DNA of 64,000 nucleotides from Lachnospiraceae bacterium (GTDB lineage Bacteria; Bacillota; Clostridia; Lachnospirales; Lachnospiraceae): positions 1-64,000 of the forward strand of contig JAAWNY010000005.1 in NCBI GenBank assembly GCA_022799175.1, read 5' to 3'. Of this stretch, positions 35,388-44,200 are shown in pieces. The stretch's first letter is position 1. Each line of letters opens with the position of its first letter. The notes under the pieces were generated by a model. It searched no databases. It was not told where the DNA came from and worked only from the letters and a program-made list of their open reading frames with translations. The translations under genes were made by a program, and so were the position numbers.

Positions 35388-35855
35388 ATGGAAATTGAGC
35401 GGAAATACAAAATCGAGACGCCACCAGAAAATTACCGCGATTACCCGTTTCATGAAATTGAACAGGCTTATCTGTGTACAGAACCGGTAGTACGGATCCG
35501 CAGACAAGACAAAGAATATTATCTGACTTATAAGTCAAAGGGACTATTAACGCGAGAAGAATATAATCTTCCATTGACAGAAACGGCTTACCATCATCTG
35601 CTGTCAAAAGCAGATGGGATTGTGTTGACTAAAAAACGCTATTTGCTTCCACTTATCACACAAAAAGGGCCATCCGGACTGCTGATTGAATTAGATATTT
35701 TTTCAGGAATATATGAAGGTTTGATCCTAGCAGAGGTAGAGTTTTCTTCAGAGGAGGAAGCACTTGCCTTTGTACCACCCGAATGGTTCGGAAGGGACGT
35801 TACCTTTAGTGGAGAGTATCAGAATAGCCGATTGAGCCGGGGAAATTATATATAA
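35388..35855 (+). CDS. CYTH-domain protein (triphosphate tunnel metalloenzyme)
   Basis: A 155-aa protein of the CYTH/triphosphate-tunnel family, which includes class IV adenylate cyclases, thiamine triphosphatases and inorganic triphosphatases. The opening MEIERKYKI contains the metal-binding ExExK motif. Basic substrate-binding strands follow (VVRIRRQDKEYYLTYKSKG, TKKRYLLPL) and late acidic residues lie in LILAEVEFSSEEEALAF. GAAAGGAG precedes the ATG. A TATAAT (35308-35313) lies upstream, without a convincing -35. The product or substrate cannot be told from the sequence; triphosphatase is the safest guess. Confidence 0.87.
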   Translation: MEIERKYKIETPPENYRDYPFHEIEQAYLCTEPVVRIRRQDKEYYLTYKSKGLLTREEYNLPLTETAYHHLLSKADGIVLTKKRYLLPLITQKGPSGLLIELDIFSGIYEGLILAEVEFSSEEEALAFVPPEWFGRDVTFSGEYQNSRLSRGNYI

Positions 35856-35931
35856 AATATACCAAAAGCCGTGGGACAAGATCGTTTGTGTAGAGACATG
35901 GTCCATCTGATTAGACAGACCATGCCCCTGC

Positions 35932-36189
35932 TTAACGGTCAATCAGTCCCAGCGCTACTATGGCTATCAGAAGCGCCAGAAGGATGGCGATGATTCCGTC
36001 TAGCTGTTTTACCGTCAGGGGAATGCGATCATAAAGACGCTCTTTTAAAGGGAGAGAGGCTCGATACTCCTTCAGAAGTTCGTTCTCCCTCCGCAAACGT
36101 TCATTTTCCTGTTCCAATTCAGATAATTCCCGCTCTTCTTCTGAAGAAGCTTCCCTAGTCATTCCTATCTTTTCTTGTTCTTTTTCCAT
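35932..36189 (-). CDS. Small coiled-coil, tail-anchored membrane protein
   Basis: An 85-aa protein of unknown function. Residues about 15-45 are a charged heptad-like coiled coil (EEERELSELEQENERLRRENELLKEY), and residues about 62-82 form one C-terminal membrane helix (LDGIIAILLALLIAIVALGLI). The ATG follows AAGGAAG at normal spacing. Codon phasing, the RBS and the regular domain pattern favour a real gene. A weak hairpin CATGGTC/GACCATG lies just past the stop. Confidence 0.65.
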   Translation of the reverse strand: MEKEQEKIGMTREASSEEERELSELEQENERLRRENELLKEYRASLPLKERLYDRIPLTVKQLDGIIAILLALLIAIVALGLIDR

Positions 36190-36224
36190 TTTCAGAACTT
36201 CCTTCCCACTTTTTTGAGAAGATA

Positions 36225-36275
36225 GCTCCAGGGCCGCTATGGTTCCTCTTCAACTTTCCATAACTGCCCTGGAGC
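36225..36275 (-). terminator. mgl operon terminal hairpin
   Basis: GCTCCAGGGC/GCCCTGGAGC with an inner GTTATGG/CCATAGC pairing gives a stem of about 18 bp. No U-run follows on the minus strand, so it may be a 3'-end stabiliser or a factor-assisted terminator. Confidence 0.5.
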
Positions 36276-36343
36276 AATCGGTCAATCCCTATCAGAAATC
36301 TCGAAATTCTGTCTTCTCTATGTTCAAGACGGTATTCTGTCTG

Positions 36344-37339
36344 TTACTTCTTCGCAATATACTTCCGGATATCCAGCGCGATTGCCACTACGATTACAAT
36401 ACCCTGAGCAATATACTGATAGTTCGGGTCAATTCCCAAAAATTGCAGACAAGTCTTTAAAAGCTCAAATACCAGCACGCCGATGACCACACCGGATACC
36501 CGGCCGATACCGCCGTTTACGGATACGCCGCCAATGGTACAAGCAGCGATTGCCTCCAGCTCATAGCCATTACCAGTATTTACACCAGCGCCACCGGATT
36601 TCGCACCCAAGAGGAAGCCTGCAATTGCATAAAGAGCTGCTGCCGAGACATAGATGACAATCTTTGTCTTTTTTACATTGACACCAGCTACTTCTGCTGC
36701 TGCCTCATTGCCGCCGATCGCGTACATATATTTGCCATGACGGGTGTAGTTGTAAATGAACCACATGATAGCGCCAATCACGATGGCAATGATAAACAAA
36801 TAGGGGAATAATCCGAAGAGTTTACCATTGGCAATCACGGTATAATCGGTACGGTAGCCGCCGAGCGGAACCGACTTTGTATAAACCAGATTGATCCCGT
36901 AGATGATCATCTGCATACCCAGAGTACCGATAAAAGCCGGTACACTTAAGTAGGCCACCACCACACCATTGATCAGACCAAAAATACAGCAGATTGCCAC
37001 GCAGATCAGCAGGATCAGCCATACATTCAACTCCGGAAAGTTGCTCGTCAACTCAAAACGGCCGCTATAATCTGCTCTTTGCAAAAGAGTACCAGCCAAA
37101 CAAGCCGCTAGACCTACCGAACGTCCGGCAGAAAGGTCAGTTCCTTTGGTAATCAGACATCCGGAAACACCAATCGCGATGATAAAGCGGCATGCCACAT
37201 TGATGGAAATATTGCTGAAGTTACTCATGCTGAAAAAATTGTCCTTGGTGATTCCCACAATCAGAACCATCACCAAAATCAAGATCACAATACCATTGTT
37301 GATCAGGATATCCACTACATTTGTTTTCTTGGTATTCAT
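36344..37339 (-). CDS. mglC: Galactose/methyl-galactoside ABC transporter permease
   Basis: MglC (331 aa) is the membrane subunit of a sugar importer, with about eight to ten helices. Family segments include the TKGTDLSAGRSVGLAACLAGTLL loop, VPAFIGTLGMQMIIYGINLVY, the EAA-like region YAIGGNEAAAEVAGVNVKKTK and GGVSVNGGIGRVSGVVIG. The start at 37339 is preferred because GGAGG is 8 nt away, while the ORF-track ATG two codons earlier is only 3 nt from it. Last gene of mglB-mglA-mglC. Confidence 0.94.
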   Translation of the reverse strand: MNTKKTNVVDILINNGIVILILVMVLIVGITKDNFFSMSNFSNISINVACRFIIAIGVSGCLITKGTDLSAGRSVGLAACLAGTLLQRADYSGRFELTSNFPELNVWLILLICVAICCIFGLINGVVVAYLSVPAFIGTLGMQMIIYGINLVYTKSVPLGGYRTDYTVIANGKLFGLFPYLFIIAIVIGAIMWFIYNYTRHGKYMYAIGGNEAAAEVAGVNVKKTKIVIYVSAAALYAIAGFLLGAKSGGAGVNTGNGYELEAIAACTIGGVSVNGGIGRVSGVVIGVLVFELLKTCLQFLGIDPNYQYIAQGIVIVVAIALDIRKYIAKK

Positions 37340-37357
37340 TCTCATTTCCTCCTCTTC

Positions 37358-38866
37358 CTAAAACTTAGTCGCGTAACTCATAATACGCTCCTGCGTTGCT
37401 TCCTCACCCTGTACCTCGCCGGTAATGTGTCCGTTACACATGACGAGAATTCGGTTGGATACGCCGATCAACTCTGGCATTTCTGAAGATATCATGATAA
37501 TACCCTTGCCTTGTTTTGCCAACTCAATCATAATCTGATAGATCTCGTACTTCGCGCCGACATCGATACCACGAGTCGGCTCATCCATGATCAGAACGTC
37601 CGGATTGTTGGCAAGCCAGCGGGAAATCAATACTTTCTGCTGGTTACCACCGGACAGAGACTGTATCAGCGTTTTACTGTCAGGTGTCTTAATTGAAAGC
37701 TTTGCCACGTTATCCTGTACCAGCTGCTCGATCTTGCCCTTATTGAGCTTTACCCCCATCTCGAGATACTGGTCCAAGGAGGAAATAGATACGTTATCTG
37801 CGATGGAAAGACAGCCTAGAATTCCAGTTCCCCGGCGATCTTCGGTGATCATGCCGATGCCGCCGCGGATGGCGTCTTGTGGACGTCGGATATTCTTCTT
37901 CTGCCCCTTGATATAGACTTCACCGCTGCTGATGTGACGCATGCCAAAGATTGCTTCCATCAGCTCGGTCCGCTGAGCGCCTACCAAACCGCCAAAGCCT
38001 AAAATCTCTCCCCTGCGCAGCTGGAAGGAACAGTCCTGGAAAGAACGCTCATGAATACTGGAATATCCTTTTACTTCCAGAAGAACCTCGCCCACAACCG
38101 CATTGTTCTTCGGCGGATAGATATTGGTCAGCTCACGGCCTACCATCTGCTTGACGATCTCTTCATCCGTGATGTCATTCATATTCCAGGAACCTACATA
38201 TGTACCATCACGCATAATCGTGATATCATCACAGATCTCACGGATCTCCGCCATCTTATGAGAGATATAAACCAGCGAAACACCCCTGGATTTCAAATCC
38301 CGGATAATGCGAAAGAGTGCTTCTACTTCATTGTCTGTAAGCGAAGAAGTCGGTTCATCCAGAATCACTACTCTGGCCTGCAGAGAAACAGCCTTGGCGA
38401 TCTCCACCGACTGCATCTGAGCAATCGACATGGTTCCCAGCTTCGCCTTGGGATTGTAAGGCATCTTCACATCATCCAGCCATTTGGCTGTCTCCTCAAA
38501 CATTTTCTTGTGGTCCACCACCTGAAACGGCCCGAATTTTTTCGTTGGGTAGCGGCCGGCATACATATTCTCCGCAACCGTCCTCTCCGGTATCGGCTGC
38601 AATTCCTGATGCACCATCGCCAGCCCCTTGTTCAGTGCCTCATCCGGATTGTGGATATCCACACGCTCTCCGTCCAGATAAACCTCACCCTCATCCATAT
38701 GATAAATACCAAACAGGCATTTCATCAGTGTGGATTTTCCTGCACCGTTCTCCCCCATCAGCGCATGGACAGTACCCGGACGGACGTTCAAGTTGATTTT
38801 ATCCAGAGCCTTTACGCCAGGGAAGCTTTTGGAAACTCCTCGCATTTCCAGTCTGTACTCTGCCAT
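37358..38866 (-). CDS. mglA: Galactose/methyl-galactoside ABC transporter ATP-binding protein
   Basis: MglA (502 aa) carries two tandem ABC cassettes. The first has Walker A GENGAGKST near residue 38, the Q-loop VHQELQ and Walker B RVVILDEPTSSLTDNE. The second has the signature SLSGGNQQKVLISRWLA and the Walker B VLIMDEPTRGIDVGAKYEIY. The ATG at 38866 follows GAAAGGAGAG; the ORF track adds 15 residues. A hairpin separates it from mglB. Ribose-type RbsA proteins look alike, so the substrate rests on the binding protein. Confidence 0.94.
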   Translation of the reverse strand: MAEYRLEMRGVSKSFPGVKALDKINLNVRPGTVHALMGENGAGKSTLMKCLFGIYHMDEGEVYLDGERVDIHNPDEALNKGLAMVHQELQPIPERTVAENMYAGRYPTKKFGPFQVVDHKKMFEETAKWLDDVKMPYNPKAKLGTMSIAQMQSVEIAKAVSLQARVVILDEPTSSLTDNEVEALFRIIRDLKSRGVSLVYISHKMAEIREICDDITIMRDGTYVGSWNMNDITDEEIVKQMVGRELTNIYPPKNNAVVGEVLLEVKGYSSIHERSFQDCSFQLRRGEILGFGGLVGAQRTELMEAIFGMRHISSGEVYIKGQKKNIRRPQDAIRGGIGMITEDRRGTGILGCLSIADNVSISSLDQYLEMGVKLNKGKIEQLVQDNVAKLSIKTPDSKTLIQSLSGGNQQKVLISRWLANNPDVLIMDEPTRGIDVGAKYEIYQIMIELAKQGKGIIMISSEMPELIGVSNRILVMCNGHITGEVQGEEATQERIMSYATKF

Positions 38867-38889
38867 CCCATTCTCTCCTTTCATAAAAT

Positions 38890-38914
38890 CGGGTGTGCCT
38901 TGCGGACACACCCG
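38890..38914 (-). promoter_or_regulatory. Intercistronic stem-loop, mglB to mglA
   Basis: CGGGTGTG/CACACCCG, 8-bp stem, 9-nt loop, followed on the minus strand by ATTTTAT. Probably a partial terminator or processing site giving more mglB than mglAC mRNA. Confidence 0.6.
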
Positions 38915-38947
38915 ACACTTTTCTTTTTATTTACCCATTGCCCAGTC

Positions 38948-40090
38948 TTATTTGATGAGTTCCAGAACCTCGCCTGCATTCTCCGGAGTAACCTTTACAT
39001 AGTCAACCATGTATACGTTATCTACATCCTTGCCATTGACGAAATCCATCGCCTTATCAGCTGCGGTATGAGCCTGACCGAAGTAATCGTTGAACACAGT
39101 ACCGGTCATCTTGCCATTCATCACATGCTCCACAACCTCAACCAGAGCATCCACGCCTACCAGATAGATATCTTCATTCACTTTTCTGCCGGCAGCTTCG
39201 ATCGCCTGCAGCGCACCCAGTGCCATTGCATCGTTGTTACAGAATACCACGTCGATCTTAGCGCCATGCTGAGACAGTGCGTTAGCAGTGATCTCCTGGC
39301 CCTTTGTCTGATCCCAGTCACCACGCATCTTTACCAGCTCCTCTACCTCAACACCAGCAGCGGTCAGAGCCTCGATGGACTTCTCCGTTCTGTACTGAGC
39401 ATCTACGTTCTCCGGATCTCCCTGAACCATGATGTAACGAACAACACCGTCGCCGTCTGCATCGCCCTTATTCTCCAGCTCTGCGATCTCTTCACCCTGG
39501 AATGTACCAGACTGTCTTGCATCCGCACCTACATAAGTAGCTTTGATTCCGCCGTCTACCCAAGCTTGCTCTCTCTCTGCTTCCGGCTCACGGTTGATGT
39601 AAACAACCGGAATGCCTGCCGCATGACACTCCTCGGTAACCGTCGGCTCGGAAGAAGCCTGTACCAAGTTAATAATCATCACGTCGTAGCCCTGGGTGAT
39701 GAAATTACGAATCTGATTCATCTGCTCGCCCTGGTCATTCTTACCGTCCATGATGGAGATGTTCTCTTCCTTCACTCCGATCTCTTCTACCAGATACTTC
39801 TTCAGCTCTTCGCGATACAGCGTCATGAAGTTGTCTGCAAACTGATAAATGGAGATACCAACTTTGACTTCAGACGGATCCTTACCTTCTACCGTGGCTG
39901 CCACATCTGCTGCCGTAGTCTCAGCCTCTTCCTTCGCCGGCTCGGTAGCCTCTGCTGCCGGCGCCGCTGTGGTAGTCTCTGCTGCCGGCGCCGCTGTAGT
40001 CTCAGCCGGCTTGCTGCCGCCACATGCCGCAAGTGACAGAACCATGCAAGATGCCAGTGCCATAGCGGTTACTTTCCTTGTCAATCTCAT
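38948..40090 (-). CDS. mglB: Galactose-binding lipoprotein of sugar ABC transporter
   Basis: MglB (380 aa) is the binding protein of the importer. Signal peptide with lipobox SLAAC (Cys23), a long Ala/Thr/Glu-rich linker to about residue 75, then the type I periplasmic-binding fold: VKVGISIYQFADNFMTLYREELKK, GYDVMIINLVQAS, VVYINREP and VVFCNNDAMALGALQAIEAAG. DADGDGVVRYIMVQGDPEN matches the calcium loop region typical of glucose/galactose-binding proteins. GGGAGGATTTTCGAC precedes the ATG. The ligand is probably galactose or glucose, possibly xylose. Confidence 0.93.
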   Translation of the reverse strand: MRLTRKVTAMALASCMVLSLAACGGSKPAETTAAPAAETTTAAPAAEATEPAKEEAETTAADVAATVEGKDPSEVKVGISIYQFADNFMTLYREELKKYLVEEIGVKEENISIMDGKNDQGEQMNQIRNFITQGYDVMIINLVQASSEPTVTEECHAAGIPVVYINREPEAEREQAWVDGGIKATYVGADARQSGTFQGEEIAELENKGDADGDGVVRYIMVQGDPENVDAQYRTEKSIEALTAAGVEVEELVKMRGDWDQTKGQEITANALSQHGAKIDVVFCNNDAMALGALQAIEAAGRKVNEDIYLVGVDALVEVVEHVMNGKMTGTVFNDYFGQAHTAADKAMDFVNGKDVDNVYMVDYVKVTPENAGEVLELIK

Positions 40091-40134
40091 GTCGAAAATC
40101 CTCCCTTTATTATGGATTTGTATTGTTCGGCTTT

Positions 40135-40146
40135 GGCAATATTGCC
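40135..40146. promoter_or_regulatory. Palindrome in the mglB leader
   Basis: GGCAATATTGCC, a perfect 12-bp palindrome shortly downstream of the predicted start site. Could be an operator. Confidence 0.35.
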
Positions 40147-40160
40147 TTGCCGATGACCAT

Positions 40161-40189
40161 ATTATAACGGATTTTTATCGATTTTTCCA
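40161..40189 (-). promoter_or_regulatory. mglBAC promoter
   Basis: On the minus strand TGGAAA, 17 nt, TATAAT. Upstream are A-tracts and two copies of TCGATTTTTCCAT on the plus strand (40178-40190 and 40222-40234, 44 bp apart), the first overlapping the -35. These repeats are candidate sites for the neighbouring AraC-type regulator. The rest of 40235-40333 holds nothing recognisable. Confidence 0.55.
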
Positions 40190-40333
40190 TAAGATTTTCT
40201 TCGATTTTTTATAGATTTTTTTCGATTTTTCCATATATTACCGAAAAACACGCTCAAAATGCTGCTCAACAAGCTAAAAGATATACGTTATCACTGACAT
40301 GACCAAAATTTCTTCTGCCTCTGTTCGTCAAAT

Positions 40334-41350
40334 TTACTGACCTGTAAGAATCTCCTGCGGCGACCAGTAATATTTACCGTTTTCTAAAGAAAGTTCTTCT
40401 AAGACCGGTTGACCCAACGCCTTCGACGCAGCAAGGGAAAATATCGCTTCTGCATATTTTCCCTTATCTGCCGATACGGTTCCTAGCATCTTTCCGGCGT
40501 TCACTGCTTCTATCCCTGGCGTTGTGCCATCGATCCCCACCAGCTTGATATTCTTCTTTCCCGCCCGTTCCAATGCATCTATCGCTCCTAACGCCATATC
40601 ATCGTTATTACATACCACAAGCTCAATCATATCTGGATATTTCTCAAGCCACTGCTCCATCAATGCGGAAGCCTGGCTTCGTTCCCAATTCGCTATGCCA
40701 CCCGTAATCTTTTCGATCGGTACCCCGCCATCTTTCAATGTCTGAATGGACCACTCGGTCCGAATCAAAGAGTCCTGATGGCTGCTCTCGCCTTCTAACA
40801 TCACATAGCTGATCACTCCATCTCCATTCATGTCCAAGCTAGCCGGATCCTTCCGGTACTGATCCACCACAATGCTTCCCTGCAGGATCGCGGACTCCCT
40901 GGCCACCACTCCTACATAATAAAGCTGATCCCAACGATCCATATCCTCTTCCACCGGCTGACGATTAAAGAACACCACCGGAATCCCCGCTGTCATTGCC
41001 TTGTCAATCATCGCCGAGGCCGCTGTCCGGTCTACCGGATTGATGCACATCACGTCGCAGCCCAACGAAATAAAACGTTCCACTTGATTATTTTGGGTGT
41101 TCTGACTTCCCTTAGCATCTTGAATATCCAGGGTCACTTTGATGCCATGCTTTTGCTCATACTCTTTCGCGCAGTTCTCCATCTCTCCCCGGATGTTATT
41201 AATAAATGTATCATCCCCTCGATACAGACTCACTCCAATTCGTAATGATTTTTTCGTTTCTTCCGCTTTCAGGCTTCCACAACCGGCAAGTACGGCTAAC
41301 ACACATAAACCAACCAAAAGCTGCTGATAGAACCTGTTTCTTCCTCCCAT
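40334..41350 (-). CDS. Second galactose-type sugar-binding lipoprotein
   Basis: A 338-aa lipoprotein homologous to MglB. Signal peptide with LAGC (Cys24) but almost no linker. Shared features with the mglB product include LRIGVSLYRGDDTFINNIRGEM, GIPVVFFNRQP, a calcium-type loop DMNGDGVISYVMLEGE and VVCNNDDMALGAIDALERAGKK. It lies after the membrane-anchored binding protein, kinase and regulator and before the mgl operon. It may donate sugar to MglAC or act in sensing. GGGGGTGAAAGG precedes the ATG. Confidence 0.9.
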   Translation of the reverse strand: MGGRNRFYQQLLVGLCVLAVLAGCGSLKAEETKKSLRIGVSLYRGDDTFINNIRGEMENCAKEYEQKHGIKVTLDIQDAKGSQNTQNNQVERFISLGCDVMCINPVDRTAASAMIDKAMTAGIPVVFFNRQPVEEDMDRWDQLYYVGVVARESAILQGSIVVDQYRKDPASLDMNGDGVISYVMLEGESSHQDSLIRTEWSIQTLKDGGVPIEKITGGIANWERSQASALMEQWLEKYPDMIELVVCNNDDMALGAIDALERAGKKNIKLVGIDGTTPGIEAVNAGKMLGTVSADKGKYAEAIFSLAASKALGQPVLEELSLENGKYYWSPQEILTGQ

Positions 41351-41407
41351 CCTTTCACCCCCGACTTTTTATCATTTCCCTGCCCAAACACGCAAAAGCC
41401 ACTTCCC

Positions 41408-42385
41408 TTATTCAATCGGATACAGCAGCTTTTCATACTCCGTTCTGCGCAGATCCTCCCGTCGGATGTAATGACTCTCCAGATATCCCAGCGCCGGAAC
41501 CAACTGATTGCCAGCCAGTTCTACCGCCGTCCTCACGCTCAGATATCCGGCAGTAAAATCATCCGTAATGCAAAGTCCCCGAATCACTCCTCGATCCAGA
41601 TAGTTAAGCAGACGAACCGTAGTTCCTCTTCCATACAGACCACCGATTCCCGCCGTCCTCTCTCCATCAGATAGAACCTGAGCCGCTTCGGTTAGACTTA
41701 CTGGATCTAGCGCAATCATCACTGCCCGGCCAAAATCCTGTTCCCACACGGTCTCCACCTGCTTCTTCCGTTCATCTGCCTGTCCCCCCTGCAAACGAAT
41801 CACTTCACAACCTGCTGCTGTCAATACATTCTCAATCCCATCCTCAAACTGCCGGCTTATCTGGTCTGACTGCCGCTTGCCTAACAAGTAAAACCGTTGT
41901 CCAATTGGCTGTTCTGCCAGCACTTGTTTTGCCAGTTCCTGTCCCATCTGATAATAATCAAAGGTAATCCGGGCCGAAAGTTCATCTCCTACCGAAGAAA
42001 TTTCCGAGTTCAAAAACACCAGCGGAACACTCACCCGTTTATCTGCCTGCAGCTGTAAGATCTGTCCAGAATCCACCGGTGATACCACAATGGCCCGGCT
42101 TCCATCCTGCTGCTCCCGCAATATCAGCTCCTCCTGCTGTTTTTTGCTCCCCTCATCATACAAGGTAATAAAGCTGACATCCACATTGTACTCGATGGCC
42201 GCTCGGTCCATACCTTTGCGGAAATTGACATAGTTGTCATCCACGGTATCCTCCACGATCACCGAGATCGCATAGACCTGCGTTTCCTTCTCCTTGATAA
42301 TCAGATCTGTGGAGGACAGAAGAAATAAAAGTACCAGAACCATCCCATACAAAATCCAGAAAATTCTCTCCTTACGGTTACTCAT
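41408..42385 (-). CDS. Membrane-anchored periplasmic-type sugar-binding protein (co-sensor)
   Basis: A 325-aa protein with an N-terminal membrane helix (about 9-29, FWILYGMVLVLLFLLSS) without a lipobox, then a type I periplasmic-binding domain (VYAISVIVEDTVDDNYVNFRKGM, AIVVSPVDSGQI, VPLVFLNSE, GLCITDDFTAGYLSVR). It is therefore probably tethered rather than free. Its ATG overlaps the kinase stop as ATGA with GGGGAG before it, giving coupled translation with the kinase. This fits a co-sensor like XylFII in the clostridial XylFII-LytS-YesN system. The ORF track adds 16 residues. Confidence 0.85.
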   Translation of the reverse strand: MSNRKERIFWILYGMVLVLLFLLSSTDLIIKEKETQVYAISVIVEDTVDDNYVNFRKGMDRAAIEYNVDVSFITLYDEGSKKQQEELILREQQDGSRAIVVSPVDSGQILQLQADKRVSVPLVFLNSEISSVGDELSARITFDYYQMGQELAKQVLAEQPIGQRFYLLGKRQSDQISRQFEDGIENVLTAAGCEVIRLQGGQADERKKQVETVWEQDFGRAVMIALDPVSLTEAAQVLSDGERTAGIGGLYGRGTTVRLLNYLDRGVIRGLCITDDFTAGYLSVRTAVELAGNQLVPALGYLESHYIRREDLRRTEYEKLLYPIE

Positions 42386-44172
42386 GGCTTCTCCCCTTCT
42401 GTCAGTTCCTGATAAGATACCGCTGGCAGACAAATGCGAATCCGGGTGCCTTCATCCGGCTCCGAATCTATAGACAACCCATACTCCTCACCAAAATACA
42501 GGCGTATTCGTTCATTGACATTTTTCACTCCAATCCCTGAACCACGGCGAGAGGAGGCATGGGGCTTTCCGGATAAAATCTGTTCCACCTGCTCTCCCGT
42601 CATGCCCAGACCATTATCCGCCACCAGAAAACAGAGCTTTCCTTCCTTAAGTCCTGCTTTCACTAAAATCTCACCATCTCCATCCATGAATTCCATCCCA
42701 TGATAAATGGCATTCTCCACCAGAGGTTGCAACATCAGCTTCAAAGATGCCAAACCAAGAATCTCCGGTTCTTCTTCAATCCGGTAGGTAAACTTATTCT
42801 TAAACCGCATCTGCTGAATCATCAGATAATTGCGCACATGTTCCAGTTCATCCCTCACAGGAATAATGCTTTTGCCCTTACTGAGACTGATTCGGAAAAA
42901 ACGTGCCAGAGCTGTCACCACCCGCACCGCCTCATTCTTCTGTTCATTCTCGATCATCCACACAATAATATCCAGGGTATTGTAGAGGAAATGGGGATTG
43001 ATCTGAGACTGCAAAGTATCAAATTCACTCTTTCGCTTCGATTCATGCTCTGCCACAATATCCTGCATCAGCTCCTGAATCCGCTTCGCCATATCTCCAA
43101 TGGAACGCCCTAGATGCTGAATCTCATAAGAACCACCTGTGTAAACTTCCGTATCCAACTCGCCCGCCTCGAGTGCATTGACCGATTTTTCCAGTTCCTG
43201 AATCGGTGCTGTAATGCGGGATGAGATATAAGCATTGATCATTGCCAACAAAAACACGAAAAACGCCGCCACAAATACCACAAACAATTTCGTCTTGATA
43301 CGGTTTAAGGAAAATCCCCGTTCTGGCATCACACCGATAATCTTCCATCCGGTATAGCCAACGGATTTTACAGCAAGATCCCGCTTTTCTCCCAGATATA
43401 TCTCCTGATAATTGCCATCCCGATATCTGGCCGCCTCTTCCAGATTTTCCCCGGTAAGTCCGGCATCGATCAGCTGCATGCGGGGATGATAGATCAAATC
43501 TCCCCAAGCACTGACCAGATAGAGATAGCCCCCGTTTCCCATAGCTACATTATCCAAAAGCTGCTTTAAACTTCCATAGGTGATATCAATCAACAGCACT
43601 CCCTGATCGGTAGCCGTGCCCTGCGTGATTTCCACTGCCCGCGAAAGGGAGATAACCCAGCGATACTGATTTTCGCTATTATCGAAAATGTACTGTACAT
43701 GTGGCAAACTAAAATGCAGGTTATCCGTCCGTTCCAGCGTATTCTGAAACCATTCTTCTCTAGTCACATCCATCCCCGTCTTCAGACGGGCCGCCGGCAT
43801 GGCCGCCAGCAACTCCCCTTCCTTCGAGAGTAGCGCTATATTGGAAATCTGATCCTTATTGTTGTCATAGAGCAAAGTAAACTCGCTGTTTATCGATTTT
43901 TCTGACAAATCCGCATTTTTAATCACTCCATAATACAACGAATCCGACAGCTTCATGATCGTCCGCAAGTAAGAATCTACTGACAAATTCACCTGGTTAA
44001 TTACCGTTTGGTTCTCCTCCCGAATCGCCTCTGTCAGCTGTCCGGCCAGACGTCCATACACCGATATCCCGATCAGCAGAATCATGACCAACGCGCTGAT
44101 CGTAAAATAAACAAAAATCGTATAACGGATGCTGGTTTTCTGAAAAAAATCCGGTTTTCTGGTTTTTGCCAT
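42382..44172 (-). CDS. YesM/LytS-type sensor histidine kinase
   Basis: A 596-aa membrane kinase. First helix at about 20-40, a large extracellular Cache-like sensor to about 285, second helix at about 295-315, a HAMP domain (SSRITAPIQELEKSVNALEAGELD), then a His_kinase domain with the phospho-acceptor in QINPHFLYNTLDII near residue 400 and a C-terminal ATPase domain (VADNGLGMTGEQ, GSGIGVKNVNERI). GGAGGATTTC precedes the ATG. It follows the regulator gene by 28 nt and overlaps the anchored binding-protein gene, so the three form a likely signalling unit. Confidence 0.94.
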   Translation of the reverse strand: MAKTRKPDFFQKTSIRYTIFVYFTISALVMILLIGISVYGRLAGQLTEAIREENQTVINQVNLSVDSYLRTIMKLSDSLYYGVIKNADLSEKSINSEFTLLYDNNKDQISNIALLSKEGELLAAMPAARLKTGMDVTREEWFQNTLERTDNLHFSLPHVQYIFDNSENQYRWVISLSRAVEITQGTATDQGVLLIDITYGSLKQLLDNVAMGNGGYLYLVSAWGDLIYHPRMQLIDAGLTGENLEEAARYRDGNYQEIYLGEKRDLAVKSVGYTGWKIIGVMPERGFSLNRIKTKLFVVFVAAFFVFLLAMINAYISSRITAPIQELEKSVNALEAGELDTEVYTGGSYEIQHLGRSIGDMAKRIQELMQDIVAEHESKRKSEFDTLQSQINPHFLYNTLDIIVWMIENEQKNEAVRVVTALARFFRISLSKGKSIIPVRDELEHVRNYLMIQQMRFKNKFTYRIEEEPEILGLASLKLMLQPLVENAIYHGMEFMDGDGEILVKAGLKEGKLCFLVADNGLGMTGEQVEQILSGKPHASSRRGSGIGVKNVNERIRLYFGEEYGLSIDSEPDEGTRIRICLPAVSYQELTEGEKP

Positions 44173-44200
44173 GAAATCCTCCTATTTTTCTCCCTGCTGT

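Noticed and set aside
38051-40036. 661-aa plus-strand ORF opposite mglA and mglB
   Set aside because: It is the antisense shadow of two clear genes, spans their intergenic hairpin, is rich in His/Cys/Ile runs without domains, and has no ribosome binding site.
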